Below are positions 20,900 through 31,349 of a stretch of DNA of 64,000 bases, one piece after another. Each line of letters opens with the position of its first letter. The first letter of the stretch is position 1. The notes beneath the pieces are model-generated. The model searched no databases. It had not been told where the DNA came from and worked only from the letters and a program-made list of their open reading frames with translations. The stretch is from Conchocele bisecta (lineage: Eukaryota; Mollusca; Bivalvia; Lucinida; Thyasiridae). The translations under genes were made by a program, and so were the position numbers. The stretch is taken from NCBI GenBank assembly GCA_029237695.1, contig CM055274.1, positions 18,527,505 to 18,591,504 on the forward strand, in the 5' to 3' direction.

Positions 20900-21296
20900 C
20901 AAGGTGTATGATCACGTGGTACTAACAAAAACAACAAGTACTGAAACTTCTAGAATCCATCTGATTCAAAGTACGTATTCTTTTATAGTGTCCTTATTAC
21001 GTAACGGAATTTGATGAAATATGGCGCATCAAACGCGTCTTGTTAAGCTGAATTTGGTGGTCTCTATATTTTCGCCCAAACTTCTATCGTTTTTTCGAAG
21101 AATCGATTTTCGATTCTTCGCAAAAACGACACAAGTCTGTGCCGAACTCTATGGACCACCAAATGCAGCTCATGAATACGCGTTTTCTGCGCCATATTTC
21201 ATCATAATCCGTTGCATATTAAGGAAAATATCAAATAATACTTACTTTGGAGTGGGCGACGTTGTTGTTGTTGTAACCACGTGACCATGTACCTTG
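20900..21296. mobile_element. FB3 MITE with 5-bp TSD AATGT
   Basis: Ends CAAGGTGTATGATCACGTGG and CCACGTGACCATGTACCTTG. AATGT flanks at 20895-20899 and 21297-21301. It is 397 bp, with the same CAACAACAA tract and CGATTCTTCGCAAAAACGAC centre as the other copies. The ORF at 21021-21284 is an accident of the repeat. Confidence 0.92.
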
Positions 21297-21301
21297 AATG
21301 T

Positions 21302-22055
21302 ATGCTTCTAGAGAAATGAACTGACCATTCTTTCATTGACTGAGAGTCCGATGGGATTGCTCAAAGCAGGAAAACCTGGGGGAAAACTTGTGCCTTATTT
21401 AGATGGGTGTCGCTCTATCGTAGCTCTAGTAGGATCTTTCATGATTGAAAGTACAGTGAAACCAATTAAATCCTACATTCTCTGGGACGAGACAGATGTG
21501 CACTAACAATTGTCACATACGTGCTTTACAGTGGAACATCTGCAAACCGGACACCCTGGGGACCTCACAGGGTGTCCGATTTGGAGAGGTTTCACTTTCC
21601 AAGTATCTGGAGATTTGAATTCTGACGTACATATACACAGTTCCACACAGAACTCGTTTTAGAGAGGCTTCCCTGTATTCAGATCCACTGTCGATCGCTG
21701 CGTTTCCGAATGGTCATATTTGTTTATGTCAACATACACCCAGACAAGGTATGCAGACGTGTTTAGTCTGTGGTCAAGGAAGTGTTGGACACAATACAAG
21801 AAACAAATAAATGTGGGAGTTGGTCATTAATTAACGCAACAAGATGTTATATTTCAATATTTACACATTATTTGTTCTGGAACTTTAGCAAATGTTTAGA
21901 TTTCCACCAAATATAGTAAAGAAATTTGACCAATTTACAAGCAAATACGCAAACATGTACATGACTCATAATGTTTGTTTATAGTTTCACGCTATACGAA
22001 ATTATTTATTTAAGCATCTACATGCACGTGCTATGGTAGAGTGTAGTTGATTGTA
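21302..22055. other. unassigned DNA with an FB1 core
   Basis: An FB1 hairpin core lies at 21529-21596 (GGACACCCTGGGGACC centre). Otherwise nothing recognised. Confidence 0.6.
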
Positions 22056-22248
22056 CAGTATTACCTCTATAAACCGGACACCCAGACAAATGGGTGTGCT
22101 TAATTGTGATTGGTTATATTGATTAGACATGTTCGTCTTACACACATTGGTGTCGGGAAATGCTCATTAGTTTTATTTACAGTGGAGCAGCTCTAAATGT
22201 GACACCCTGAGGACTTCCCAGGGTGTCCGGTTTAGAGAGGTTCCACTG
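22056..22248. mobile_element. FB1 MITE, variant
   Basis: CAGTATTACCTCTATAAACC at the left, a different interior (TGATTGGTTATATTGATTAG), then the usual right hairpin ending GGTTCCACTG+TA. Confidence 0.8.
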
Positions 22249-22304
22249 TACACAAACTACATTCACACGTACATTGTACGCGCCATGACGCATTGCGGCC
22301 AACT

Positions 22305-22466
22305 ACAGCGCAACCTCTCATTTATCGCAGGTGACACTGCCTGTTCGTGATCGCACAGCACACAACTATGGATCGGAATAATCAACTGTCTGATTTACAA
22401 TAAAACCTCACTAAACCGGACACCATGGGGACCTCCCAGGGTGTCCAGTTTAGAGAGGTTCCACTG
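22305..22466 (-). mobile_element. FB1 MITE, reverse copy
   Basis: Body in reverse orientation (TTCGTGATCGCACAGCACAC, CAACTATGG) followed by the hairpin CTAAACCGGACACC...GTGTCCAGTTTAGAG. It supplies the uninterrupted CACACAACTATGG sequence used to prove the FB2 target site at 27269. Confidence 0.82.
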
Positions 22467-22557
22467 TATTTTAGTTTCGGAACTTGATCTCCGGCTGGGG
22501 ACGTAATATGATCATGGTATACACGGTCCGTCATTCAGTCAGTGAAACATTGATTCA

Positions 22558-22917
22558 TAATTCCAGCACAAAAATATTTACACAATTCCCTAACATTTGA
22601 TTGGTCCGTAGCAAGTCTCTGTCCAAAATGTATATCCCAGTAAACTCCTATGCCGAACTACTTTCCGTAACCGTGAGGCGCAGCTAAAATAATTCTTAAA
22701 AGAACGGAAAATAAACACATTTTCTTGATGAATTTATTTCAAATGATGGAATTATTAGGAATGAATGGCCTTTTTGTGGAATTTATCGGGGATATAAGCT
22801 TGGAAATGTCGCGGGAATACTGGACGAGGCCTTCCGGCCTTCGTCCAGTATTTCCTCGACTTTTCCAAGTTTATACCCCGATAAATTCCACAAAAAGGCC
22901 ATTCATTCCTATAATAT
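22558..22917. mobile_element. FB10 element
   Basis: A unique half (TTTGATTGGTCCGTAGCAAG, TCACGG/CCGTGA region) plus a long palindrome with arms AATGGCCTTTTTGTGGAATT and AATTCCACAAAAAGGCCATT around CGAGGCCTTCCGGCCTTCG. A reversed copy lies at 30913-31349. Confidence 0.85.
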
Positions 22918-22948
22918 ACATTTTGAAGCCGCTTACTGTATGACCACA

Positions 22949-23327
22949 GGTTGAAGTAACGGACAGAGGTCTACAATCACATTAAATATACATGTCCCTA
23001 AATGCATCAATAAGTGAAAACAAATAATTATTTTTATCAGGTAACCTGCCCTGTATTGACCGAATACGTACTGACTGATAACATATTGTTGTTTCAGGCA
23101 TTGACCTGATTCAAACATCCGGGTTACAACGAAGTGAAAACTGACGTTCCATTGGTCGGATGACGTCACGTGACGTTACCGAATGATATCAGTGTAATGA
23201 CGCAACGTAAACAAGTCCGCGTTCTGTCCATAGATAACGACGTCCATTGTCGCGTGACACGTGTATCTTGTACATTCTGGAATCCGTATTTAATGTATTT
23301 ATAGACCTCGGTCCGTTACTTCAACCT
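22949..23327. mobile_element. FB13 element
   Basis: Ends GGTTGAAGTAACGGACAGAG and GGTCCGTTACTTCAACC. Interior includes AAATGCATCAATAAGTGAAA and the CRE-like TGACGTCACGTGACG. A shorter copy lies at 33359-33597. Confidence 0.82.
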
Positions 23328-23650
23328 TTTGTTTTTGACGTTGAATGTGTTCATGAAGAATGGCCGTTAAAATAAGACCACAGTTTGTGGATGAATCGAG
23401 TTAAGCACGACATGTTGTCATATACAGTGGGGTCAGCGTACGCTGACCCCACTGTAGACCATTACAAAAAGCTGGATTCCAAACATATTAACAGGTGACG
23501 AGATTTTTATTGGTCCAATAACTACTGACTGATAGCATACTTTCGTATTAAGCATTGACCTTATTGAAAACTTACGCTTCATGGGTCGAATGGCGTCACA
23601 TGACGTTACCATATGACGTCAGTGTAATGACGCTACGTAAGCAAGTTTCC
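23051..23650. repeat. pair of diverged direct copies 458 bp apart
   Basis: The segment with ACTGACTGATAACATA, CATTGACCT, GACGTCACGTGACGTTACC and TCAGTGTAATGACGCAACGT at 23051-23225 recurs at about 23509-23650. The first copy lies inside FB13. Confidence 0.75.
23425..23454. mobile_element. FB2 minimal 30-bp palindrome
   Basis: Exactly the two terminal repeats CAGTGGGGTCAGCG and CGCTGACCCCACTG joined through TA, flanked by TA on both sides. Perfect palindrome, no interior. Confidence 0.92.
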
Positions 23651-23840
23651 TAACCTTGACTGATCTTTTTTTATTTTTCCTGATAAGCCTGATATCAGAA
23701 GAAACTCAACTGGTATTTTCTATATAAAACAATGATCATGTATGGTTTCGTTTTCTATTAAATCATGAGGAAAATATATGGCTTCACGACAGACGTGCAT
23801 GCATCGATTGGCACAGTCTGATCAGGGCATACCTTATATA

Positions 23841-23977
23841 CAGCGAAACATCTCTAAACTAGACGCCCTGGGAGGTCACTGTAAATGACACATTTGGTCA
23901 TTCTGAGCCTTACTTGTGTGCTATGATCACGAGCAGTCAGTATCATTTTTGGTGTCCGGTTTAGAGAGGTTTCACTG
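23841..23977. mobile_element. FB1 MITE, deleted
   Basis: CAGCGAAACATCTCTAAACT at the left, a shortened body (ATTTGGTCATTCTGAGCC), and GTCCGGTTTAGAGAGGTTTC at the right. Confidence 0.78.
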
Positions 23978-23994
23978 TGCATTGTGTATGTTCT

Positions 23995-24216
23995 TTAACC
24001 CTTTCAACACCCCAGGCCTATATAGTGGTATTGGCAAATAGTGTAGATCCAGACGAGCTCTAATCAGGATCTGCAAGTAATTGTCATATTCTTTTTAGAG
24101 CAAAACACCCCCTTTTCATAAATGGACCAGTCTGAAAATCATTTTGTGACCACTGGATTGGTTACAAAATTAACATATCAAAATCCACCCCAGTTACTTA
24201 GGGGTGAAAGGGTTAA
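23995..24216. mobile_element. FB14 MITE
   Basis: TTAACCCTTTCAACACC to GGTGAAAGGGTTAA. The core hairpin is partly deleted (GATCCAGACGAGC, AATCAGGATCTGC); the CACCCCCTTTTCATAAA block is present. Confidence 0.85.
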
Positions 24217-24352
24217 ATGGGAAATGTTCCTGATACTGCTGACACATTTATCCATATGACCGTAGTGTAACATGATCAGGATATACGCTTGCCGAGAACT
24301 CATTTCCCTTGTATCAGTTGAAATTGTTTGTCTGCCAATGGCCATATAAATA

Positions 24353-24540
24353 CAGGGAAACCTCTCTAAACCGGCTTTGAGAGGTTTCACTGTAAATCAC
24401 GCATTTGATCATTCTGAGCCGAAGATGTGTGCTATGCAATCATGAACAGACATTATCACCTTAGATAAATAACCAAGAAACTGATATAAAATAAGACCAC
24501 AGTTGTTTTCTTGGCGTCCGGTTTTAGAGAGGTTCCACTG
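24353..24540. mobile_element. FB1 MITE
   Basis: Left hairpin shortened (CCTCTCTAAACCGGCTTTGA), usual body (TTTGATCATTCTGAGCC), right end GGCGTCCGGTTTTAGAGAGG to CACTG. Confidence 0.8.
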
Positions 24541-25400
24541 TATAATCAACTTTGAATGCCTCTAGAAGGCAATACACGAAACATAGATATCAAAGTTAAT
24601 TCCATTGACCCCACCCCACCACTGAAAAGCCACGAGAGTGCTGGAAATTGAAACAAAAGGTTTCGCACCGAATTCGCCAAATATGCCTCCCACCACACCA
24701 TCTGACAATCTAACAAAAATAAACTAATTGCAATCATTACTATATGCTTGTCGCGTATAACATACTTTCAGCCAGAATCGTCTGTAATTATGTGAAAAGT
24801 GCTGTCTATATCATTGGATAAATTGTTACCTTTCTCGCCTTATAACCTGTAACCTGGCATTCACTAATTCACCAATTACTGACGATTGTTTAAACAATAA
24901 ACAAACCTGCGTCAATACTTGCCAGGTAACAAAGATCTTAGGAAAGAAACTGTCAACGCTTTGTCAACCTAGCCTGTTATTATTTGAACATCATTCGTGG
25001 GAACTGGAAAGGGTTCATTGGGCACGATACATGTGTAGACCGACTACAGAAGAGAAGAGAACAAAACATATACATACATGTATTCCGTATTTGGAACCAA
25101 TCTCAGACAACGCCGTGGTGTTTGAGTGCATGCAATTAAAATATAAATAATTACTAGTATTGTTGGTGTTTGGCATCAATAATACATTTTCAGCAGTTTA
25201 AGAAGTGAGGTTGGCAGCAAAATAGTTACTGCTTGAACAATTACTAGAGGTAGTAAGTGTATACATATTCATTACATCAACGAACACATCGTACTTCTAA
25301 CAAGGAAGGTTTTTATTGTATACATATTAGCAGCCATCTTGGAACAGTTGGGGTATATAACTACATTTCTATAAGACGCATAGAGCTATTCATTCCATAG
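24541..25400. other. unassigned DNA
   Basis: No gene, RNA or repeat family recognised. Short ORFs lack any domain. Confidence 0.55.
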
Positions 25401-25490
25401 TTGCGAACAGTAATGCTTGTAATATGCTCCTGTATCGTCCGCTATACGGACGGTACTGTACTAGATTTCAAGAGTTACTGTTCGCAACTA
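25401..25490. mobile_element. FB12 palindrome
   Basis: TTGCGAACAGTAATGCTTG ... CAAGAGTTACTGTTCGCAA with the CCGCTATACGGACGGTAC centre. Confidence 0.82.
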
Positions 25491-26344
25491 TTCTTTCCAC
25501 TGACACCAAATGCAACACTTTCGCAGGAATATGCTGGCTATACAGTCATGTACAATAAAACAAGATACATTGTATATTGTCCTTATGTCTTCTCTCAGTC
25601 TTAGGTTACATGCATTAACCGAAAGGGTAGAGCACTTAAAAAGAACCATTTGTGAAGGATGTGTCCATATCTCCCCATCTTTCTACCCTATGTTTAACAC
25701 TAACGGAGCGAATTGTCACTGATGGGCATTCACAAAGTGACGTCTGTTACATTCGTGATGTGCTCGCAATGGGAAAGTCAATCACTATCTGCTGTATGAA
25801 AAGGCATGTCACGTCAGGGTGGGCAGAAAATACATTATATGTGATCTTAATGAGAAAATCAGCCAATGGTACGAAACCTGCTTAATTAACTGTGTGCACT
25901 GAAGATTATAAGCATGCGCAGTCTGATCAGGGTCTGCACTGTTTGCCATTCAGTGAGCGCAACACCCGTCATGAGTTTGATATACAATGAACATCTACCG
26001 GAGTGCACTAGAATACATGAGTACTGAGCTAGACTGATCACAAATTTGATACGTCTCATTTATCAAGTAACAGTCGCATATTGCTGATGCGCAAGGATAA
26101 TGGTAATGGTATATAGAAAACGTTGCAGTTTTAACGTGCTAAACATGCCGCCAATTATGGTATAATATATGAATAAATATCTCACTGCCAGCTTCACACT
26201 CAGCTCTACATTCGATTGAATGTTGATCTACGATCTACGATCTAAGTACTAGCTTCACACATCCCAATAATTCTACAACTGTTATAGTCAGCTCGTCTCA
26301 TTCACACAATCATTCACCCAGCCACACACCTACGTCAGCTTCAA
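25491..26344. other. unassigned DNA with FB9 fragment
   Basis: An FB9 remnant lies at about 25895-26075 (GCGCAGTCTGATCAGGGTCT, TTTGCCATTC). Three repeats of GATCTACGATCTA lie near 26226. Otherwise nothing supported. Confidence 0.55.
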
Positions 26345-26349
26345 CGGGA

Positions 26350-26700
26350 CGTTTGCATTTTCTTTCTATCTCGTTCCCTCGAGTTAGCATCTTGTACCCC
26401 GAAGTAGCATCTCGTTCACACGAGATCGTATATCGTTCCCAGGAGTTCAGTATCTCGCTCCCACGATATAGAATCTCGTTTCCTCGATATAATGCATCTA
26501 GTTCGCACGAGATAGAGATCGGCCAATATAATAGCATAATTATATTACTCCACCATCTTGAATGGCAGTGGTGCTACCTTTTGATACGCTGACTACATCG
26601 TGAGAACGAGATACAAATGTACCTAACTCGTTCGCTAATTGGTAACGAGATCCTATCTCGTGGAAACGAGATGCTATATCGTGGGAACGTGATACAAAAA
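26350..26700. repeat. array of short palindromes (ATCTCGTTCCCACGAGAT)
   Basis: Repeated near-self-complementary words such as TCTCGTTCACACGAGATCG and AACGAGATCCTATCTCGTGG, with ATCTCGT on one side and ACGAGAT on the other of each unit. Orientation is mixed, so many hairpins can form. ORFs on both strands come from the repeat. Confidence 0.85.
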
Positions 26701-26828
26701 GACCTGCGGTGTCCTTTTGAAGCTGCCGTACTTAGGTCATACCATATCTTTTCTAAGTTAAGCGTCCACTCAGTTGACCAAAACCTGCCTACGTATCCGG
26801 TAAAAACAAGCAAGGCCTTCAATTTATG

Positions 26829-26884
26829 TTAAAAACTTCCTCAACCCTTTGCAGTGTGCGCAAAGGGGTTGAGGAAGTTTTTAG
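26829..26884. repeat. short hairpin
   Basis: AAAAACTTCCTCAACCCTTT pairs with AAAGGGGTTGAGGAAGTTTT around a TGCGCA-like centre. Confidence 0.8.
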
Positions 26885-27150
26885 CATACATTTAAATTTC
26901 CGCCAGCAAACTTCCGCAAGAAAGCACAGTGTACTATTATTAAACTTATTACGTGGACTTTCATACTTGGACAAGTCCCCCAATCAGATTTCATACTACT
27001 TCACCAGTAAATAGTTTAAAATAGCATACACAGTGTGTTTGTCGCAGAACCACTTTCAAAACCTACCGAAAACGGACGCTGAACAGAGAAAGGACTTGCC
27101 ATGGCCCTACCCAACACTCCTTCAATCACTTGCTCTCGCTCGCTCACATA

Positions 27151-27453
27151 CAGTGGAACCTCTCTAAACCGGACACCACGAACACACATGTGATCTTATT
27201 GTTGATGAGTTTCTTGGTCATTTATCTCAGGTGATAATGTATGTTCGTGATCGCATAGCACACAACTACAGTGGGGTCAGCGTGTAAGTGCACACACGAA
27301 CGAACACGACAGGTTGGAACCAACCTGTCGTGTGCGTTCGTGTGTGCACTTTTACGCTGTGACCCCACTGTATGGCTCAGAATGATCAAATGCCTGATTT
27401 ACAGTGAAACCTGTCTAAGCCGGACTCGCATGTGTCTGGTTTAGAGAGGTTCT
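27151..27453 (-). mobile_element. FB1 MITE split by FB2
   Basis: Reverse-oriented FB1: CAGTGGAACCTCTCTAAACC, body TTCGTGATCGCATAGCACAC, then after the FB2 insertion GGCTCAGAATGATCAAATGC and a diverged end TTTAGAGAGGTTCTC. The insertion lies exactly in the conserved CAACTATGG word. Confidence 0.9.
27269..27370. mobile_element. FB2 palindrome nested in FB1, TA TSD
   Basis: CAGTGGGGTCAGCG to GTGACCCCACTG. Uninterrupted FB1 copies read CACAACTATGG; here it is CACAACTA - FB2 - TATGG, so TA was duplicated. Confidence 0.93.
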
Positions 27454-27485
27454 CTTCTTTGTGTTATTCCATGAGCAGCTGTCTA

Positions 27486-27749
27486 TAAATAGAGAATAGT
27501 AGGTTAGTGCCGTGAATGGGAAAAATATCTGCCGCGCCAGATATTTTTCCCATTCACGGCATTAACCTACTATTCTATTTATCCCGTCAAAAACTACGAA
27601 TGGCTTTAAAATGCAAAATAATAACCACAGTCACCGCACATATTCATACGCAGTGATTAGGTCGTATTAACAGGATATCAAAACATGTTTCACGGCACCG
27701 TGTTTCACGGCACATACGCACAGTGTTGACGGGATAAACCTCCATATTC
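27486..27749 (+). mobile_element. FB5 composite foldback, third copy
   Basis: GAATAGTAGGTTAGTGCCGT hairpin with a shortened centre, then TTTATCCCGTCAA to GTGTTGACGGGATAAA with the doubled TTTCACGGCAC. Confidence 0.88.
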
Positions 27750-28225
27750 TGACAACGAGATATAACTTATAGACGACGTCAACGCTCCATTGCGATTTGA
27801 GAGGTCGTTGTCGGTGATACCAGCTTTCTACATAACTGTGAGCAACGTGATACTATAATTGCAGAATTGTAAGCAATTTAAGAAAATTGATACATCATAA
27901 CGCATTAACTTATCAACAACGTGTACATTAATTAACCTTTTATTCTTTTTGTGTTGCGAAGGGTTATTAAATTAAACATATATAGAGATTCTTATCTATT
28001 CTTGCACGAAAATAACACATTCATTAAGACACTTTTGACGGTATTATCGGTATGCGGTCATATCCGTGTCATTTTTAACGTGATGTCTAATGCAGGCTAA
28101 ACCACCAGGGAAAACCCACAATGCATGCCCCCTTCATTACATGTATGCAGACACATATAGCACGCATATGTCCAAAACAACACATACGTGGTAATTCTAT
28201 TTCTATTTGTTCTAGGCACTATTTG
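27750..28225. other. unassigned DNA
   Basis: Nothing recognised. Confidence 0.55.
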
Positions 28226-28729
28226 TTAAAGGTACATGCCCACTCAGTACACACACAATGTTATTTATATCAGAGACATCATCTGAGACATTTTCTGGCA
28301 AAATAAACATTCATTCACCATTACTCCACGTATTGATTGGCATTATTATACATTTTATATCAGACATAAATTTCCACACTGGTATCATAGGCGATAACCG
28401 TGTTTCCTTAAAATGTTAACGGCCATTACTATTTATTCTCTGTATTTATTTTTTGATGTGCAATGATCATACTTTATAATCGAAAATATTATTTTTTCAG
28501 GAGACGCATTTAATTACTTTATTATTAGTATAAATAATTAAAAAATATAATTTGCTTCATTTGCATATGAAAATAGCCTGATACCACCGCGAGTCACTAT
28601 CACTAAAATAAACATTACTAAATGATTATATCTGTATAACGGGCACTCGTAATTGTCAGAACCGGTGGAATAGTGACACAATTATACACTTATTTACTTC
28701 CTATAAAGAACATTTTGTGCCTACTGAGT

Positions 28730-29420
28730 CAAGGTGTATGATCACGTGGTACTAACAACAACAACAACAAGTACCAATTCAAAGTACGTATTCTTTTATA
28801 GTGTCCTTATTGCGCAACGTATTTTGATGAAATATGGCGCGTCAAACGCGTCTTGTTAAGCTGCATTTGGTGGTCTATGTATTTTCGCCCAAACTTCTGT
28901 CGGTTTTGCGAACAATCGATTTCCGTATCTCCGACACGGAAATCGATTCTTCGCAAAAACGACATAAGTATGTGCCAAACTCCATGGACCACGAAATGCA
29001 GCTCATGAAGACGCGTTTGCTGCGTCATATTTCATAAAAATCCGTTGCATATTAAGGAAAATATCAAATAATAAGTGGAGCGCCGTGGCGTAATGGTTAG
29101 TGTGTCGGACTACTGATCCAAGGGTCGTGGGTTCGAGCCTGACTAGCGGCGTGCGTTGTGTCCTTGAGCAAGACACTTTATCCACACTGCTCCAGTTCAC
29201 CCAGCTGTAAATGGGTACCGATAATTCGTAGTTGCTCTGTAAATACGAATTACCGGCTTCTCTCAAAAATCTCTACCTCCGTTCTTTCTCCCATTCTTGG
29301 GAGACGGCATGCAAGGTCCTAGAGCCAGTGCCGCCGTTAAATATAAGCAAAAAAAAAAAAATCAAATAATACTTACTTTGGTGTGGTGTTGTTCTTGTAA
29401 CCACGTGATGATGCACCTTG
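28730..29420. mobile_element. FB3 MITE with 5-bp TSD TGAGT, SINE-split
   Basis: CAAGGTGTATGATCACGTGG to CCACGTGATGATGCACCTTG. TGAGT is repeated at 28725-28729 and 29421-29425. The SINE at 29073-29360 lies inside, so the element proper is about 393 bp. Confidence 0.93.
29073..29360 (+). mobile_element. tRNA-derived SINE with 10-bp TSD
   Basis: The head carries an A-box-like TGGCGTAATGG and a B-box GGTTCGAGCC at tRNA spacing, so it is an RNA polymerase III type promoter. A conserved central stretch follows (TCCTTGAGCAAGACACTTTA, CAGCTGTAAATGGGTACC), like the shared core domains of metazoan SINE superfamilies. It ends in an A run. ATCAAATAAT is duplicated at 29063-29072 and 29361-29370, and the empty site is visible in the FB3 copy near 21230. 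It needs LINE machinery in trans. Confidence 0.92.
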
Positions 29421-29502
29421 TGAGTGGGCAGTTACCTTTAACTTGAATACGGAATATACGGACTGCTTGATCGTTTTAAGGTGTTTACAGTATGAATTAT
29501 AT

Positions 29503-29745
29503 GTGGCTGTGACTGGATAAATGGGGCTTATGGGATTTGCGACCAGTGTAGCTCCAGACCAAATAGTTCATTCATGTAGCATGATAATGATAGACATATT
29601 GCTTGTTGAAGCATTACGGTGTTTCATTGATGGAATGGCGGACAGTACAGATCCTGATCAGACTGTGCGGATGCACAGGCTGATCAGGAGCTTCACTGGC
29701 CGCAAAACCAATAAGCGCCATTTCTCCAGTCACAGCCACATATGT
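29503..29745. mobile_element. FB9 MITE, full copy
   Basis: GTGGCTGTGACTGGATAAAT, GGGATTTGCGACCAGTGTAG, core ATCCTGATCAGACTGTGCGG, right end CTCCAGTCACAGCCACAT. Terminal repeats of about 50 bp. Confidence 0.88.
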
Positions 29746-30673
29746 GTACGACAAAAATGAGGAAAACAATATTTCCAAAATTGATGCAAGGTTTACATGT
29801 ATTTTTTCCCCAAGACTAGTCTGAACATGTAAAATATATACAATTATATAAAATATATATGAAGTTTCTTTATAATTTTAAACTGCTGACAGGAACTGCC
29901 CCATATTATTCGAATTTACTATACAATCATTGATACAGAATAACAAAAACTTATCAAGGTGATCGACGGCGAGTGTCTCACCCACCAAGTTGCATGTCAC
30001 TAAGGCCAAGGTCACCCTAATGATAATGGGTGGACAGCCATCGATGTCAAGGATGCCAAGAAGCTATTGATGACGTTTCGTAATGATGCGACTAAAGGAA
30101 CACGAGATATTCAACATTTGAACGTAACTGTCACGCCTACGACAGCTGTACGACGACAACTACGACGACGACGACGGCGACGGACTTGTGATCGCTATGT
30201 CTCACTTTCCACTATCGTGGGTGAGACAATACATTCAGTATATACATTTCAGTTTGAAAACAAGAACATTTTCGAAGTTGTTCTTTCTTTAAATGTTCAA
30301 GTGCTTGCGCTATATAATGATCTTGCATATCGTGCGGTAAATGTGAGGATATATAGCATTGTATGATATGAGAGAAACTATATGAGTCTAATCACTCCTA
30401 TTCACAGGTAAACAATGCGTTGGCGGTACAGTAAACTGGTTAAAAATCCCCTAATTATGTTTAGCAACCAGCAGAAAGTCAGGGAAATAAAAAAATGCCA
30501 TGAATAGATCGCCTGTAAAGGCCTATTATTAAAATACTTGATCATTTGAGGCGAATATTTGTTAGCATGGCAATTTTTATTTCTCTGTCTTGCGTACTTG
30601 GCATGGGCTCGTTTAGGTATTGTCCCAAACAACCCACCATATGAAACACCCTATGTGATTTTGTACTTAAAAA
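29746..30673. other. unassigned DNA
   Basis: A short CGACGACGACGG trinucleotide run lies at about 30145-30185. The ORF at 30067-30366 that covers it shows no domain and I do not call it. Confidence 0.55.
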
Positions 30674-30870
30674 CATGTGCGATTTTTCATGAAAAATATT
30701 CACAGAAACTGTGATATTTTCTATAGCTGTAGTTGAAAGTTGACGAAATTTCCATAGCAAATGCGGATTAGAATTCCGCATTTGCTATGAACTTTTCATC
30801 AACTTTTAATGTAATTTACGAAAAAAATCGGAAACTTTGCAAATATTTTTCATGAGACATCGCAAATCGT
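30674..30870. mobile_element. FB11 foldback
   Basis: ATGTGCGATTTTTCATG...CATGAGACATCGCA outer arms; GTTGAAAGTTGACGA and GCAAATGCGGATTAGAATTC inside. Confidence 0.8.
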
Positions 30871-30912
30871 CTTAGGTACACAATCCAATAGCGTGTCTCA
30901 TGTCATCAAAAC

Positions 30913-31349
30913 ATTATAGGAATTAATGGCCTTTTTGTGGAATTTATCGGGGGAAATACTTGGAAAAGTGGTGGGAATACTGGACGAAGCGATAACAAAT
31001 TACAATTTTCGAAAAAGAAAAAAAAAAAAAAAAAAAAATATATATTTTTTTTTTCTCGAAAATTGTAATTTTTTAAGGCCTCGTCCAGTATTCCCGCGAC
31101 TTTTCCAAGTTTATATCCCCGATAAATTCCACAAAAAGGCCATTCATTCCTTATAATTCCAGCATTTGAAACAAATTCATCAAGAAAATGTGTTTATTTT
31201 CCGTTTTCTTAAGAATTATTTTAACTGCGCCTCACGGTTACGGAAAGTAGTTCGGCGTGGGAGTTGGTATATACATTTTGGACAGAGACTTGCTACGGAC
31301 CAATCAAATGTTAGGGAATTGTGTAAATATTTTTGTACTGGAATTATTA
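30913..31349. mobile_element. FB10 element with an FB4-like core insertion
   Basis: Reverse of 22558-22917: palindrome arms AATGGCCTTTTTGTGGAATT / complement, then the unique half ending CTGGAATTATTAA. The palindrome centre (about 30990-31077) carries ACAATTTTCGAAAA, a long A run and its inverted partner, like the centre of FB4. Confidence 0.82.

Larger units (their letters stand above)
28226..29441. mobile_element. FB15 MITE (TTAA ends) with nested FB3 and SINE
   Basis: Starts TTAAAGGTACATGCCCACTC and ends GGGCAGTTACCTTTAA. Body words: GAGACATCATCTGAGACATT, TATCAGACATAAATTTCCAC, CATTTGCATATGAAAATAGC. FB3 interrupts it at 28730-29420 inside the right terminal repeat. Other copies: 49494-50100 and, reversed, 59066-59543. 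TTAA ends fit piggyBac- or Kolobok-type targets (inference). Confidence 0.9.

Noticed and set aside
28121..28306. ORF with His/Cys-rich peptide resembling a short zinc-binding protein
   Set aside because: It overlaps the left end of FB15, and the same peptide phase recurs at 49454-49675 in another FB15 copy.
29088..29145. A free-standing tRNA gene
   Set aside because: The A and B boxes belong to a SINE head with a core domain, an A-rich tail and a 10-bp target duplication; a full cloverleaf was not established.
30067..30366. ORF with a long arginine run
   Set aside because: The arginines come from a CGACGACGA trinucleotide repeat; no other coding sign.
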